Source of the DNA: Lentisphaerae bacterium GWF2_50_93 | Lineage (GTDB): Bacteria; Verrucomicrobiota; Lentisphaeria; Victivallales; GWF2-50-93 | DNA: 39,258 bases | Direction of reading: 5' to 3' | NCBI GenBank assembly: GCA_001804815.1 | Contig: MHBI01000017.1 | Location: forward strand, 1 to 39,258 | Part shown: piece by piece, positions 15,299 through 23,957 of the stretch | How the letters are laid out: each line of letters begins with the position of its first letter | Numbering within the stretch: the stretch's first letter is position 1 | Program-made: the position numbers and the translations under genes | Notes under the pieces: generated by a model | Seen by the model: only the letters and a program-made list of their open reading frames with translations | Database searches by the model: none | Told to the model about the DNA's origin: nothing

Positions 15299-16801
15299 TC
15301 ACCCCGGAATCTTCACGCGGATCACGTTCCATGAGGCCTTGCCTAGGCTGGCCTTGAGAATTCCATTCTTCACGGTCGCATCGTTCGAAACCGATGGAAC
15401 TACATTGTCCCGGTTCTTCAGCGTGTTCGAGGATTTGAGGTTCCTGTCCTGCATCACTATCCATTCTGCCACGCTGGTGCCACCGAACGATGAAAGGTCA
15501 ACGGACAGTTCCAGTTCCTTGTCGATGCTCCGGTTAACTGCGAATATCGCAATCTCCTTTTTGCCTTCATTGAGGACTACCGCGCTGTGGAGGTATGGGG
15601 ATTTCCCGTCCTTGTTCCTGTATTCCGGCGATTCCACCGCCTGCCTTAAAACTGTCCCTCTTCCATATTTTGATGCGTGCATGAACGGATAGAATATTGT
15701 CTGCCTCCAGGCTGCTCCGCCCTTGGCTGTCATGATCGGGGCGATGACGTTCACCGTCTGCGCGATGCAGGCGATCTTCACGCGGTCGGCGTTGTTCAGC
15801 AGGCTGATGAGTATTCCTCCTACGACAAGGGCGTCCTCCATCGTGTAGACGTCCTCAAGTATCTGCCGCGGACATATCCACTGCGGAACCTTCTTGTCTT
15901 TCCTGCCGGAATGGAACCACACATTCCACTCGTCGAAGGAGATATTAATCCTCTTCTTTGATTTCAATTTTGCCGAGACGAAATCGCATGTAGCCGCAAC
16001 CTTTCGGATGAATTCATTCATCCTGTCGGGCTTGCTCAGGAAGAGCGGAGTGTCATTTTCCGAGTTTCCAAAATAACTATGCAGCGAAATATACTCGACG
16101 TGGTTGAAGCATTCCGTCAGGACCTGCTCCTCCCATCTTGCGAATTCGGGCATTTCCAGGCTGGACGAGCCGCAGGCGACAAGCTCGATCGAAGGATCCG
16201 TCAATTTCATGACCTTTGCGGTCTCACGCGCCAGCTTGCCGTAGTCGACGGCGTTCTTGTGCCCGATCTGCCATGGTCCGTCCATCTCGTTTCCAAGACA
16301 CCATGTCTTTATGCCATGCGGTTTCTCAAAGCCATGTGCTCTGCGGAGATCGCTCCAGTGTGAACCTTTCTCCACATTGCAGTATTCGACAATATTGCGT
16401 GCATCATCGGCGCCGCCGGTTCCGAGATTGACAGCCATCATCGGCGAAGTATTTGCCTTCCTGCACCACTGTACAAATTCATTTACGCCGACCTGGTTCG
16501 GTTCGAGCGCCATCCAGGCGAGTTCGCGGCGGGCTGGCCGCTTATTTTTCGGGCCTATGCCGTCTGTCCAGCTGTATCCGGAGACGAAATTACCGCCGGG
16601 ATAGCGGGTGAGAGGCATGTCGAGTTCCCTGACAAGATCAATGACGTCCTGCCTGAATCCATCCTTGTCGGCCGTAGGATGTCCCGGCTCGTAGATCCCT
16701 TCATATACTGCGCGTCCGAGATGCTCGATGAACCCGCTGTAAATCCGAGGGTCGACCTTGTCGATTGCAAATGCCCTGCTGATGGCGATTCTGGCTTTCA
16801 T
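15299..16801 (-). CDS. abfA: Alpha-L-arabinofuranosidase, GH51
   Basis: The product has 500 residues, the usual length of a bacterial intracellular GH51 enzyme that removes terminal arabinofuranosyl groups from arabinan, arabinoxylan or arabinogalactan fragments. FIEHLGRAVYEGIYEPGH at about 24-41 and MPLTRYPGGNFVSGYSW at 62-78 are family blocks. The acid/base is E172 in CLGNEMDGPWQ and the nucleophile is E291 in SFDEWNVWF. The TIM-barrel is followed by the beta-sandwich that ends the family. No signal peptide. It is monocistronic between the convergent esterase and the divergent gene at 16983. Family assignment is secure. Confidence 0.93.
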   Translation of the reverse strand: MKARIAISRAFAIDKVDPRIYSGFIEHLGRAVYEGIYEPGHPTADKDGFRQDVIDLVRELDMPLTRYPGGNFVSGYSWTDGIGPKNKRPARRELAWMALEPNQVGVNEFVQWCRKANTSPMMAVNLGTGGADDARNIVEYCNVEKGSHWSDLRRAHGFEKPHGIKTWCLGNEMDGPWQIGHKNAVDYGKLARETAKVMKLTDPSIELVACGSSSLEMPEFARWEEQVLTECFNHVEYISLHSYFGNSENDTPLFLSKPDRMNEFIRKVAATCDFVSAKLKSKKRINISFDEWNVWFHSGRKDKKVPQWICPRQILEDVYTMEDALVVGGILISLLNNADRVKIACIAQTVNVIAPIMTAKGGAAWRQTIFYPFMHASKYGRGTVLRQAVESPEYRNKDGKSPYLHSAVVLNEGKKEIAIFAVNRSIDKELELSVDLSSFGGTSVAEWIVMQDRNLKSSNTLKNRDNVVPSVSNDATVKNGILKASLGKASWNVIRVKIPG

Positions 16802-16982
16802 AGGAATAATTCCTTTATTTTACATAAATCGCCAGCGCTTTTTCAAGCGTTAGCAGATTCAGATATTGCTAAAAGTAAATATCCATGTATATGATATTTT
16901 GTCAATCCCTGAAAAGCTATAGGATATTATAGGCGGCAAAGTTCGAGGTTGGGATATTTTATCAGTAAACGACGGGACTTCC

Positions 16983-18200
16983 ATGAAGCTGTTCAAAAGG
17001 CCGACCATCAAAAAAATACTTGTGCAGGCTGCAGCACTCATCCTCGCTTTTTTCATATGGATTCCCATGGTTCATCTGTTCTTCAAGGAAGATATCAGCA
17101 ACTACTTGTCGGACGATGCCATATCCCCGAAGGCGAAGATGCTCGCCGGAAGACAGCTGAAAATATGGAGGGATCCCGAACTCAGGAAAATAGAGCTGCA
17201 GAAGATGCAGAACAGGAATCCGGAATGGGATTTCATGAGCCGTACATTTTTCGTGCTGTCCCTGGCAAACATGGCGATCCGCGAGCCCGGGTTCAAGGAT
17301 GAAGCCTGCGGGATAATGGACTGCATAATCGATGCCACCCTTGAAACCGAAAAACGCAACGGCATGTATCATTTCCTGCTGGAATACGCCAGTCGTTCAG
17401 GAGCATGGAAGATTGATCCTCCGAGAAGCATTTTCATTGATGGTGAAATAGCTCTCATGCTCGGGGCCAGAAGGCTGGTCGGCGAAAAGCCCGAATATGC
17501 ATCTCTCCACAGGCAGCGCATTTCCTCGATCCTAGAAAGAATGGGTAAAAGTCCTGTCATGTGCTCTGAAAGCTATCCCGATGAATGCTGGATATTCTGC
17601 AACACGATCGCCTTGGCATCGATAAAAATGTCTGATGTGCTGGACAAGACGGACAATTCGGAGTTCCTGGCAAGATGGGTTGATACCGCCAGAAAGTCGC
17701 TTACGGACAGGAAGACCGGTCTTTTGATTTCAACATACACCGTTGACGGTTCCCCGCTTGAATGCGGCTTCGGCCCTGAAGGCACAAGCATCTGGCTTGC
17801 CTGCCACATGCTGCAGATCATAGATCGTGATTACGCGGAAGACCAGTACCGGAGGGCGCGGAAGGAATTGTCGGGGAATCTGCTGGGTTTCGGATATTCC
17901 CGCGAATGGCCTGTATCATGCAGGGGCTCGATGGACATCGATTCCGGGCCGGTGGTGCCTGTCCTCGGTGCGTCGGCCAGCGCCAGCGGGCTGGCGTTCA
18001 TTGCAGCTTCGGCGTTCAAGGACAAGGAATACTTTTCAAGGCTCATCACATCCCTGAACTGCGGAGGCTTTCCTCTAAAAAAAGACGGGATGCTCTACTA
18101 CCAGGCTGGGAATCCTGTCGGAGACGCCGTGCTCCTTTATTCTTTTGTTGAAGGGCCCCTATGGGAAAAAATATCAGGGAAAGGGACAGCCCATGAATGA
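16983..18200 (+). CDS. Membrane-anchored linalool dehydratase/isomerase-like protein
   Basis: The product has 405 residues with one N-terminal transmembrane segment (about 12-33, ILVQAAALILAFFIWIPMV). The rest looks like an (alpha/alpha)6-barrel. The block MCSESYPDECWIFCNTIALAS, with C194, C202 and C206, lines up by eye with the region of linalool dehydratase/isomerase of Castellaniella that carries its two active-site cysteines (VCEPDNYFVQCNSVAYLS). The surrounding order also matches: NPEWDFMSRTFF before it and GLLISTYTVDGS after it. In LDI the pocket hydrates and isomerises monoterpenes; homologues in anaerobes have no known function. ACGGGA precedes the start. The end overlaps the next gene by eight bases, so the two are probably co-translated. 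It could also be a glycosidase-like barrel with coincidental Cys placement. Confidence 0.6.
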   Translation: MKLFKRPTIKKILVQAAALILAFFIWIPMVHLFFKEDISNYLSDDAISPKAKMLAGRQLKIWRDPELRKIELQKMQNRNPEWDFMSRTFFVLSLANMAIREPGFKDEACGIMDCIIDATLETEKRNGMYHFLLEYASRSGAWKIDPPRSIFIDGEIALMLGARRLVGEKPEYASLHRQRISSILERMGKSPVMCSESYPDECWIFCNTIALASIKMSDVLDKTDNSEFLARWVDTARKSLTDRKTGLLISTYTVDGSPLECGFGPEGTSIWLACHMLQIIDRDYAEDQYRRARKELSGNLLGFGYSREWPVSCRGSMDIDSGPVVPVLGASASASGLAFIAASAFKDKEYFSRLITSLNCGGFPLKKDGMLYYQAGNPVGDAVLLYSFVEGPLWEKISGKGTAHE

Positions 18201-18486
18201 AGCTGAAAACAGCAAGGATAGTACTTTCTCCGTCAGGAGGTACATTGGATATTCAGTTTTCATAACTGCGTCCTTCCTTCTGGTACATGCCCTTGGGTTC
18301 CGTGAAAACACTTCCGTTATTTCTGGAATACCTACCGGGCACAAGGAAGCTTTTCTCGGACTTGTCTATGTCCTCACATATTTCGCCTTCATTGGATTGG
18401 TCCCGATATTGCTGATAGCTGCGGCGATTTTAACCATATGGGGGAAATTGCACGCAGCAAGGAAATCTACATCTCCTGAAAACTGA
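18193..18486 (+). CDS. Small membrane protein, translationally coupled to the LDI-like gene
   Basis: The 97-residue product starts at ATG 18193, inside the last codons of the preceding gene, with AAGGGA upstream. An in-frame earlier ATG at 18145 would only add sequence antisense to nothing and overlap the preceding gene further. Two hydrophobic stretches are visible: YIGYSVFITASFLLVHALGF at about 17-36 and GLVYVLTYFAFIGLVPILLI at about 55-74, the latter continuing to about 84. The ends are charged. I do not recognise the family. The overlap suggests it assembles with, or is needed for, the anchored LDI-like protein. Confidence 0.6.
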   Translation: MNEAENSKDSTFSVRRYIGYSVFITASFLLVHALGFRENTSVISGIPTGHKEAFLGLVYVLTYFAFIGLVPILLIAAAILTIWGKLHAARKSTSPEN

Positions 18487-18556
18487 TAATTGTCAAACTT
18501 TCAAAGTGCATTGGTTCGGATCCAATTCCGGCGTTATATTGCGGCTCACCTTTAAA

Positions 18557-18586
18557 AAATTCCGCTCCTGGTCGCATGCGGGAATT
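18557..18586 (+). other. Hairpin in the terC leader
   Basis: AAATTCCGC and GCGGGAATTT pair around a 12-base loop in the 140-bp spacer before terC. It lacks a T-run. I looked for the yybP-ykoY manganese riboswitch that often precedes TerC-family genes and did not see its conserved core. It may be a terminator of the preceding operon or a chance stem. Confidence 0.3.
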
Positions 18587-18626
18587 TCAATTCAATAGGA
18601 CGACCCTAAAATGAGATGAATTAGAA

Positions 18627-19541
18627 ATGGAACAGATGTATTCAGAAGCTGCAGGGATTTTCACGGCCGCGGGATTTTTCGCCCTGGTGAACGTCATGCT
18701 CATCGACATCGTCATGAGCGGTGACAACGCGATCGTCATCGGCATGGCCACGAAGAACCTCCAGGGCGCCCAGAGGAAGAAGGCCATATTCATAGGAGTA
18801 GTCCTTGCAACCATCCTCCGAATCATATTCGCCTGTACTGCAGTAATGCTGCTGAAGGTCGTCGGGCTCAAGTTCGCAGGCGGGCTGCTGCTCCTGTATG
18901 TCGTATGGAAATTCTACAAGGAACTGCGTTCGGAGAAGCATGGTGGGCACGAAGATGCACATCAAGGTGCAAAGCACACGCTCACGGGTGCGATCTGGCT
19001 GATCATCATCGCCGACGTCTCCATGAGCCTCGACAACGTGCTCGCCGTCGCCGGAGCCGCCCGCGAGAACCTCCTGATACTCGGCATCGGACTGGTCTTC
19101 TCAATAATCCTCATGGCGGTCGCTTCAAGCTATATCGCGAACAAGATGGACAAGTTCCCCCAGATACAATGGCTCGGCCTGCTGATAATACTTTTCGTGG
19201 CGATAGAAATGCTCCTCGCCGGAAGCGACGAACTCGAAAACAAGCTCTTCCATGTGAACATCCTTCCCTTTGCATCAATTGTGCTGGGAATAATCGGGTT
19301 CCAGCTGCATGCCTGGTATGTGAAACCCGCAAGCGAACAGAAAATAGCCGACTGGTGCTCCGGCAACTGGAGGGGCATATTCATCGCAGGAATCTTCCTT
19401 TTCCTGTCCCTGTGCTTCATCGGCGACAAGATCCGCAACTTCTTCGTCAGTCACCCGGCGGCGCTGTATTTCGCCCTAGCCATAGTCCTCTTCCTGATCA
19501 TCGAGATCATCTCGACATTCCGCGCCACGAAAAGAAAGTGA
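18627..19541 (+). CDS. TerC-family integral membrane protein
   Basis: The product has 304 residues and about 8-9 hydrophobic segments. The two signature motifs of TerC/YkoY/YjbE-type proteins are present in inverted-repeat halves: IDIVMSGDNAIVIGMA at about 27-42 and IADVSMSLDNVLAVAG at about 128-143. Their aspartates are thought to form the metal path. A His-rich loop (KHGGHEDAHQGAKH, about 104-117) separates the halves. Characterised members export Mn2+ or are linked to tellurite resistance and to metal loading of secreted proteins. TGAGATGAA lies just before the start. Neighbours give no tellurite context (no TerD), so Mn2+ homeostasis is more likely. Confidence 0.88.
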   Translation: MEQMYSEAAGIFTAAGFFALVNVMLIDIVMSGDNAIVIGMATKNLQGAQRKKAIFIGVVLATILRIIFACTAVMLLKVVGLKFAGGLLLLYVVWKFYKELRSEKHGGHEDAHQGAKHTLTGAIWLIIIADVSMSLDNVLAVAGAARENLLILGIGLVFSIILMAVASSYIANKMDKFPQIQWLGLLIILFVAIEMLLAGSDELENKLFHVNILPFASIVLGIIGFQLHAWYVKPASEQKIADWCSGNWRGIFIAGIFLFLSLCFIGDKIRNFFVSHPAALYFALAIVLFLIIEIISTFRATKRK

Positions 19542-19598
19542 TGGAAGAAGAACTGCTCAGAATTCCACCAGTTTTTTTACTGTGGCAGACAACACTAC

Positions 19599-19625
19599 AT
19601 CCTGAAAATCCTGTTATCCTGTCAA
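19599..19625 (+). repeat. Short ATCCTG-type repeat
   Basis: ATCCTG is repeated three times at short spacing, ending ATCCTGTCAA. The same string, as one arm of a palindrome, is found at 21305-21331. The rest of the 165-bp spacer between the convergent genes has nothing I can name. Confidence 0.45.
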
Positions 19626-19706
19626 GAGATTATTCTTCATGTCATTCGTGCCTGACGCGCCGTAGGCCTTGTGCGAAGGCGGATGTTCCGTGGTTGAAAT
19701 CTTTTC

Positions 19707-20888
19707 TTATCTCTTCATCCTCGCAACCACTTCCGACACGTCGGCGACATATATCTGCCTGGTACCGCTGTGCGAGGAGTCAAAACAGATCTTCATGCCG
19801 TCCCTGCTCCATCTGGGATGCAGGTCGCATCTGGACTGCGTGATCCACGGCTGGGAGAAGAAACTGCCCAGCAGGTTCAACTCGCCGGTCTTGTCGTCGT
19901 AGAGCATCAGTTTCCGTTCCTTGTTTTCGCGGGGATACGTGTCCGTCATCATGATCCTGCCGTCATGCGCGAAGGAGCAGTGCCCGTCGCCGAAGCTCGA
20001 AAGTTCGTCGGTGCCATACTGCCTGACCTCGCCGGTCTTGTCGGTGAACAGGAAATATTTCCAGCCCGGATTGTCGTGCCGCGCCGCAAACGCTATCACA
20101 TGAGAGCTGTCCTTCCAGTCGAAATGGCTTGTGAAATCATCGCCGTTCAGGAGACATATTTCTCCGCCGTCGATGTCGGCGGTATACAGGCGGGTGATGT
20201 GATCAGCATCATTGTCGGCTTTATTCTTGTATCTGTGCAGGAATATGAAACGCCTGTCGTCAGATGAGAACTGCAGGTGGTTGAAGCGGTGGACCATGGA
20301 ATCCATCCTGGGTTCCGGTTTCAAAGCGGCGATCTGCGCCGTTGAGATGATGAGCTTGCTCTTCCCGGTCTCGTTGTTCATCCAGAAAATTCCGTCGTCC
20401 TTCGGAGTCCTTTCATTCTCGAACGGATCCGGGATCCCCTCGTATCCATAGCCGGGCCTGAGCACCGCAAGCCTGGAGAAGTTTATGCTCATGGACCATT
20501 TGCCGTTCCTGCTGACAGTGGCCACAGGGCGAGGAAGAACCCTCTCCTTTCCGGAATTAATGTTCTTGATCACGCAGACGAACTGTCCGTCGCGGTTGTC
20601 GTTGAACATGATCGTGCCTTCAGGCTCCGCCGGATACCACTGGAGCATCGCACCCTGCTGCCAGCTCCATGCGCGCGTCTCCGCGATCTTCTCGAATTTT
20701 CCGGTGGACTCCTCTATTACCCCTATCTCCGCCTTGTCGTCCCTGGTGAGCGGCCTGTCGGTGTAGTCGATCCTGTGCGCGAGGATCAGCCCCTGGGAGC
20801 GGTTCCAGCAGAACTTGTCGTAGTATCCGAAATAATGGTGGTGCGGACCTTTTGAAACCGCACGTATCTCTACATCGGTCTTTTGCAT
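19707..20888 (-). CDS. TolB / oligogalacturonate lyase-like beta-propeller protein
   Basis: The product has 393 residues with no signal peptide. The N-terminus GPHHHYFGYYDKFCWNRS, then ETRAWSWQQGAMLQW, MVHRFNHLQFSSDDRRFIF, SHFDWKDSSHVIAFA, DGHCSFAHDGRIMMTD and LHPRWSRDGMKICFD give a repeating WD/PD40-like pattern of a six- or seven-bladed propeller. Conserved His and Gln residues resemble the metal site of PL22 oligogalacturonate lyases, which cleave pectin fragments in the cytoplasm. This branch, common in PVC bacteria, is uncharacterised as far as I know, so lyase activity is a hypothesis. It is monocistronic and convergent with terC. Starts at ATG 20888 with GGAAG upstream. Confidence 0.72.
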   Translation of the reverse strand: MQKTDVEIRAVSKGPHHHYFGYYDKFCWNRSQGLILAHRIDYTDRPLTRDDKAEIGVIEESTGKFEKIAETRAWSWQQGAMLQWYPAEPEGTIMFNDNRDGQFVCVIKNINSGKERVLPRPVATVSRNGKWSMSINFSRLAVLRPGYGYEGIPDPFENERTPKDDGIFWMNNETGKSKLIISTAQIAALKPEPRMDSMVHRFNHLQFSSDDRRFIFLHRYKNKADNDADHITRLYTADIDGGEICLLNGDDFTSHFDWKDSSHVIAFAARHDNPGWKYFLFTDKTGEVRQYGTDELSSFGDGHCSFAHDGRIMMTDTYPRENKERKLMLYDDKTGELNLLGSFFSQPWITQSRCDLHPRWSRDGMKICFDSSHSGTRQIYVADVSEVVARMKR

Positions 20889-20943
20889 TTCAATCTTCCT
20901 TTTTATAGAAAATATAATGTCTTATTCCAATCAATATACTTAC

Positions 20944-21159
20944 CTACTTGAAAACTTCCACGCTGTACAAGGCTCCGGTCATCAGCGGGAGCCTGATAAG
21001 CTTAGCAGGACCAAATGTCTTCCTCCATTGCTTTTTCGGGAATGGAAGGATGGCTTCAACTTCTACTTTCGCCTGTCCGGGTTCATTCGGAATGCAATCC
21101 GTTTCTAACGCATTGCCCACGACTCCAAAAGCGAGATCGGTGCAGCAACTGGGCGCGGT
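20944..21159 (-). pseudogene. Possible gene remnant
   Basis: A 71-codon frame bounded by two stops reads with protein-like composition (for example VVGNALETDCIPNEPGQAKV and FPKKQWRKTFGPAKLIRLPL) but has no ATG near its 5' end and no ribosome-binding site. A second frame just upstream (from about 21200) also looks partly coding, which would fit one frameshift. I do not recognise the family. The whole spacer 20889-21367 holds otherwise only the palindrome at 21264-21331. Confidence 0.3.
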
Positions 21160-21263
21160 CTAATCCGCTGATTGCCGGGAATTTATTTGGCATCATTAAT
21201 TGTATTTTTATCCATTCAATAAGTTTGCGACCGTGGCAAGAGTAAAAGACAGAGAAGAGAAAA

Positions 21264-21331
21264 TTGACAGGATAACTGGATTTACATGATTAAAACAATT
21301 AAAAATCCTGAGAATCCTGTGATCCTGTCAA
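21264..21331. repeat. Imperfect palindrome with CAGGAT/ATCCTG arms
   Basis: TTGACAGGATAACTGGATTT on the left pairs with the ATCCTG-rich right arm ending ATCCTGTCAA. It lies 37 bp before the deacetylase start. The right arm also occurs alone at 19599-19625. Similar ATCCTG palindromes are scattered in many bacterial genomes. Confidence 0.55.
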
Positions 21332-21367
21332 AATATTCAGATGTATTATATAAAACTGGAGGATGAG

Positions 21368-22039
21368 ATGAAGATTTACTCGATAATTCTTGCCGGCTTG
21401 TTTTTGGGTGCCACGGCTTTCGGAGCGGATGACGTGAAGAGGACATTCTGGGACGTGAAGACCAAGCAGCCGCTTGTCGCCCTGACATTTGACGACGGGC
21501 CTGACGACAACTGCCTGCAGCTGATGGAGCTTTTCAAGAAGGAGGATGTGAAGGCCACGTTCTTCCTTGTCGGGAAGAAGGTCAAGGAGAAGCCTGATAT
21601 CGCAAAGAAGATAGCCGAGGCCGGACATGAGCTCGCAAACCACAGCTACACCCACGATCTCCTGATAAAGAAGACGCCGGAAGAGATAAAGAAGGAGATT
21701 GTCGACACGCAGAATGCTGTCAAGGAGGCGACCGGTCTCGAACCGAAGCTTCTCAGGGCTCCGAACGTGAAGCAGGACGACAACGTGCTGGCGGTCTTGA
21801 AAGAACTCAATATGAAATCGATAATGGCGAGTGTTTCGGCCGCCGACTGGGACAGGAAGAACAGCAAGGACCAGATAATCGAGGCGGTCACCGCGAAAAC
21901 AAAGGCCGGCGACATCATAGTGATGCACAGCTGGAGGAAGGAGACTCTCGAAGGAATGCCGGAGATCATCAAACGCCTCAAGGAGAAGGGTTTCAAGTTC
22001 GTCACAGTATCAGAGCTCATCAGCAACTGGGGGAAATAA
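21368..22039 (+). CDS. Polysaccharide deacetylase (NodB domain, CE4)
   Basis: The start is ATG 21368, with GGAGG five bases before it, rather than the earlier in-frame ATG at 21341; this gives 223 residues beginning with a signal peptide (MKIYSIILAGLFLGATAFGA). The NodB motifs are in order: LTFDDGP (D42 catalytic base, D43 metal), HELANHSYTHD (H92 and H96 metal), LLRAPN at 129-133 (motif 3, RxP, usually RPPYG) and VMHSW (H187). Such enzymes remove N- or O-acetyl groups from peptidoglycan, chitin oligomers or xylan outside the cytoplasm. Neighbours do not show which substrate. Single-domain and complete. A GTAT-hairpin cluster starts 22 bp after the stop. Confidence 0.88.
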   Translation: MKIYSIILAGLFLGATAFGADDVKRTFWDVKTKQPLVALTFDDGPDDNCLQLMELFKKEDVKATFFLVGKKVKEKPDIAKKIAEAGHELANHSYTHDLLIKKTPEEIKKEIVDTQNAVKEATGLEPKLLRAPNVKQDDNVLAVLKELNMKSIMASVSAADWDRKNSKDQIIEAVTAKTKAGDIIVMHSWRKETLEGMPEIIKRLKEKGFKFVTVSELISNWGK

Positions 22040-22060
22040 GTAGGACAGGCGTTCCATTCA

Positions 22061-22199
22061 GTATGTCGGGTCTTACCTGTCCTGAGCAAGTCGAAGGGAT
22101 CCGACGATTAATTGGCGGTTTAAAAACCGCCATGCTTATGTAGTGTTCGCCGTCCCGGCGAAAAATCCTAATTCCCTTGTCCGTGACGGACAACTCTAC
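22061..22199. repeat. GTAT/GTAG hairpin cluster, second copy
   Basis: This repeats the four-hairpin series of 15140-15255. The first hairpin is broken by about 25 extra bases containing CCTGAGCAAGTCGAAGGGA. The other three (GGCGGTTTAAAAACCGCC, TTCGCCGTCCCGGCGAA and TTGTCCGTGACGGACAA) remain perfect, the second with a different stem from the 15-kb copy. Confidence 0.78.
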
Positions 22200-22243
22200 A
22201 TTTAAGACAAACCTTATCCGTGAAGCTGCAAGCGTATTTGTTC

Positions 22244-22325
22244 GTAGTCAACGCAATTTTGCGTGTTCCTCACTTTTTATAAACTACAGCCAATAATGGT
22301 TTAATCCGCCTGAGGCGGTTTAACT
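22244..22325. repeat. GTAG hairpin pair plus GC-rich hairpin
   Basis: GTAG + TCAACGCAATTTTGCGTGTT at 22244 is followed by CTAC at 22284. Next, CCGCCTGAGGCGGTTT at about 22307-22322 forms a strong stem with a short T-run and could act as a terminator. The remaining spacer up to rsgA (22326-22546) holds nothing I can name. Confidence 0.55.
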
Positions 22326-22546
22326 ACTGACAATTCAATAAATATAGCACTAGGCATGGTTCCGGGTATCTGCCCTATGACCTTGACATCCAGATCCTGT
22401 CATCATCCATTTTAAAATGCATCAGTAACCAGGATTGATTATTACTATTATCAGACTAGATTTTACACGGATCCGTGACACTCGGAAAAGAGATGCATTT
22501 TTTCATCCACTTATTTTTTCAGGGCAAGCCCAACTGGCAAGGCAAC

Positions 22547-23611
22547 ATGAAATTAATTGACCTAGGTTTTGACCATTGGTTTGAAGCGCATGCCGCGGAA
22601 TCGCGTAAAAGCGGCCAGGATATCGCCCGCGTCACGGCTGTTGACCGAGGTGCGTATCTTGTCAGAAATGAATGCAGGGAGATTACCGCTGAACTTGCAG
22701 GGAAATTCCGATTCCGCACCGAGTCCTCGGCCGACCTGCCATGTGTCGGAGACTGGGTCACCGTGCAGTACCACAACTCTGGCACCTCGGCAATCATCCA
22801 TGGGATCCTGCCCCGGAAGACGTTCCTGCGCCGCAAGTGCGCCGGCGAGGACGTGGACTTCCAGATGATTGCAGCCAACATCGATACGGCTTTCATTGTC
22901 CTATCATGCCACTTCGACTTCAATCTGCGGAGACTTGACCGGTATCTGGTCATGGCAACCGAAGGCCGTGTTGAGCCGATGGTCCTTCTTACGAAGACCG
23001 ACTTGATCTCTCCTGATGAACTGGAACTGGTACTTGAGGCTATCAGGCGGTCCGGAATCGCCGCCAGAGTCCTCTCGCTTAGCAACATGACCGGTGTCGG
23101 ATTTGACGAATTTCGACGTGAACTGGCGCCGGGGCGCACGTATTGCCTGCTTGGCTCCTCGGGAGTCGGCAAGACTACGCTTGTCAACCGTCTGATCGGG
23201 CATGACGCTTTTGACACAAAGGCCGTCAGTGAAACGGGGGAAGGCACACACACAACGGCGCGCCGGCAGCTTATCGTCCTTGAACAGGGCGCGATGCTGA
23301 TTGACACGCCCGGCATGCGTGAACTGAGCCTTCTGGATGCCAGCGATGGCGTCGACCAGACCTTCGAGGACATCAGCGACCTCTCGCCTAACTGCCGCTA
23401 CACCGATTGCAGCCACACCCAGGAACCCGGATGCGCAGTCCTGGCGGCAATCGCGAACGGTGAGTTGAACGAGGAGCGCCATCGCAGCTATGTGAAGCTC
23501 AAGAAGGAAACCGAATACCATGATCTCTCATACTTCGAGAAAAGGAGAAAGGACAAGGCGTTTGGACGCTTCGTCAAATCCGCGAAGAAGCAGATGGATC
23601 AGAAACGATAA
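22547..23611 (+). CDS. rsgA: Small ribosomal subunit biogenesis GTPase RsgA
   Basis: RsgA is a circularly permuted GTPase that checks maturation of the 30S subunit. From ATG 22547 the product has 354 residues, the family length; the in-frame ATG 24 codons earlier would add an unrelated tail. An OB-fold domain comes first (GDWVTVQYHN). The G motifs appear in permuted order: LLTKTDL (G4), GSSGVGKTTLVNRL at about 203-216 (G1), GTHTTARR (G2) and IDTPGMRELSL (G3). A C-terminal zinc site follows in NCRYTDCSHTQEPGC. The only housekeeping gene here; it is monocistronic. Ribosome-binding site is weak. Confidence 0.93.
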   Translation: MKLIDLGFDHWFEAHAAESRKSGQDIARVTAVDRGAYLVRNECREITAELAGKFRFRTESSADLPCVGDWVTVQYHNSGTSAIIHGILPRKTFLRRKCAGEDVDFQMIAANIDTAFIVLSCHFDFNLRRLDRYLVMATEGRVEPMVLLTKTDLISPDELELVLEAIRRSGIAARVLSLSNMTGVGFDEFRRELAPGRTYCLLGSSGVGKTTLVNRLIGHDAFDTKAVSETGEGTHTTARRQLIVLEQGAMLIDTPGMRELSLLDASDGVDQTFEDISDLSPNCRYTDCSHTQEPGCAVLAAIANGELNEERHRSYVKLKKETEYHDLSYFEKRRKDKAFGRFVKSAKKQMDQKR

Positions 23612-23810
23612 AAGACGAACAAGATGTATGGCGCCGCGATGGGGTTTGCCGGGACCGTGACGGTCAATCCTAAAAGGAGGGACATGGCCCCAGCCACGGT
23701 GTAAATCTGCTTTATGGAGACCTCCACTGTGACACACTTCTGCGGTAGTGACGGATTGTCCGACTTGGAAATGAGTGTGACCTACAGTATTATTGTTAGT
23801 AGCTAGGCGT

Positions 23811-23923
23811 TGCTCGAAAAGGTAATCTCAAAATAAAATAGTAGCACAGACATTCTTGTCTGTGGGTTCAAATTTCATTTTCCGTCACAGACAGGAATGT
23901 CTGTGTTACCTCCTTTTCGAGCA
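23811..23923. repeat. Palindromic element with TGCTCGAAAAGG arms, copy 2
   Basis: It has the same terminal arms and the same inner CACAGAC...GTCTGTG hairpins as 9963-10085. The inner GTAG is at 23841 and its partner CTAC has decayed to TTAC. It is about 10 bp shorter than copy 1 through loss next to the left arm. The spacer 23612-23810 before it shows no gene. Confidence 0.8.
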
Positions 23924-23957
23924 GGCTCCAGCTAATTGTCCAATTCCCTCCAGTCCC

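Noticed and set aside
18487..18626. yybP-ykoY manganese riboswitch before terC
   Set aside because: The spacer has one hairpin, but I did not find the conserved riboswitch core or its paired layout in this 140-bp spacer.
22475..22546. Earlier start for RsgA at 22475
   Set aside because: The 24 added residues are unlike the RsgA N-terminus, and the protein from 22547 has the normal family length.
23680..23704. Six-codon frame ATGGCCCCAGCCACGGTG after a strong AGGAGG
   Set aside because: It is too short to support as a gene, and no attenuated gene follows on the plus strand; the next gene is convergent.
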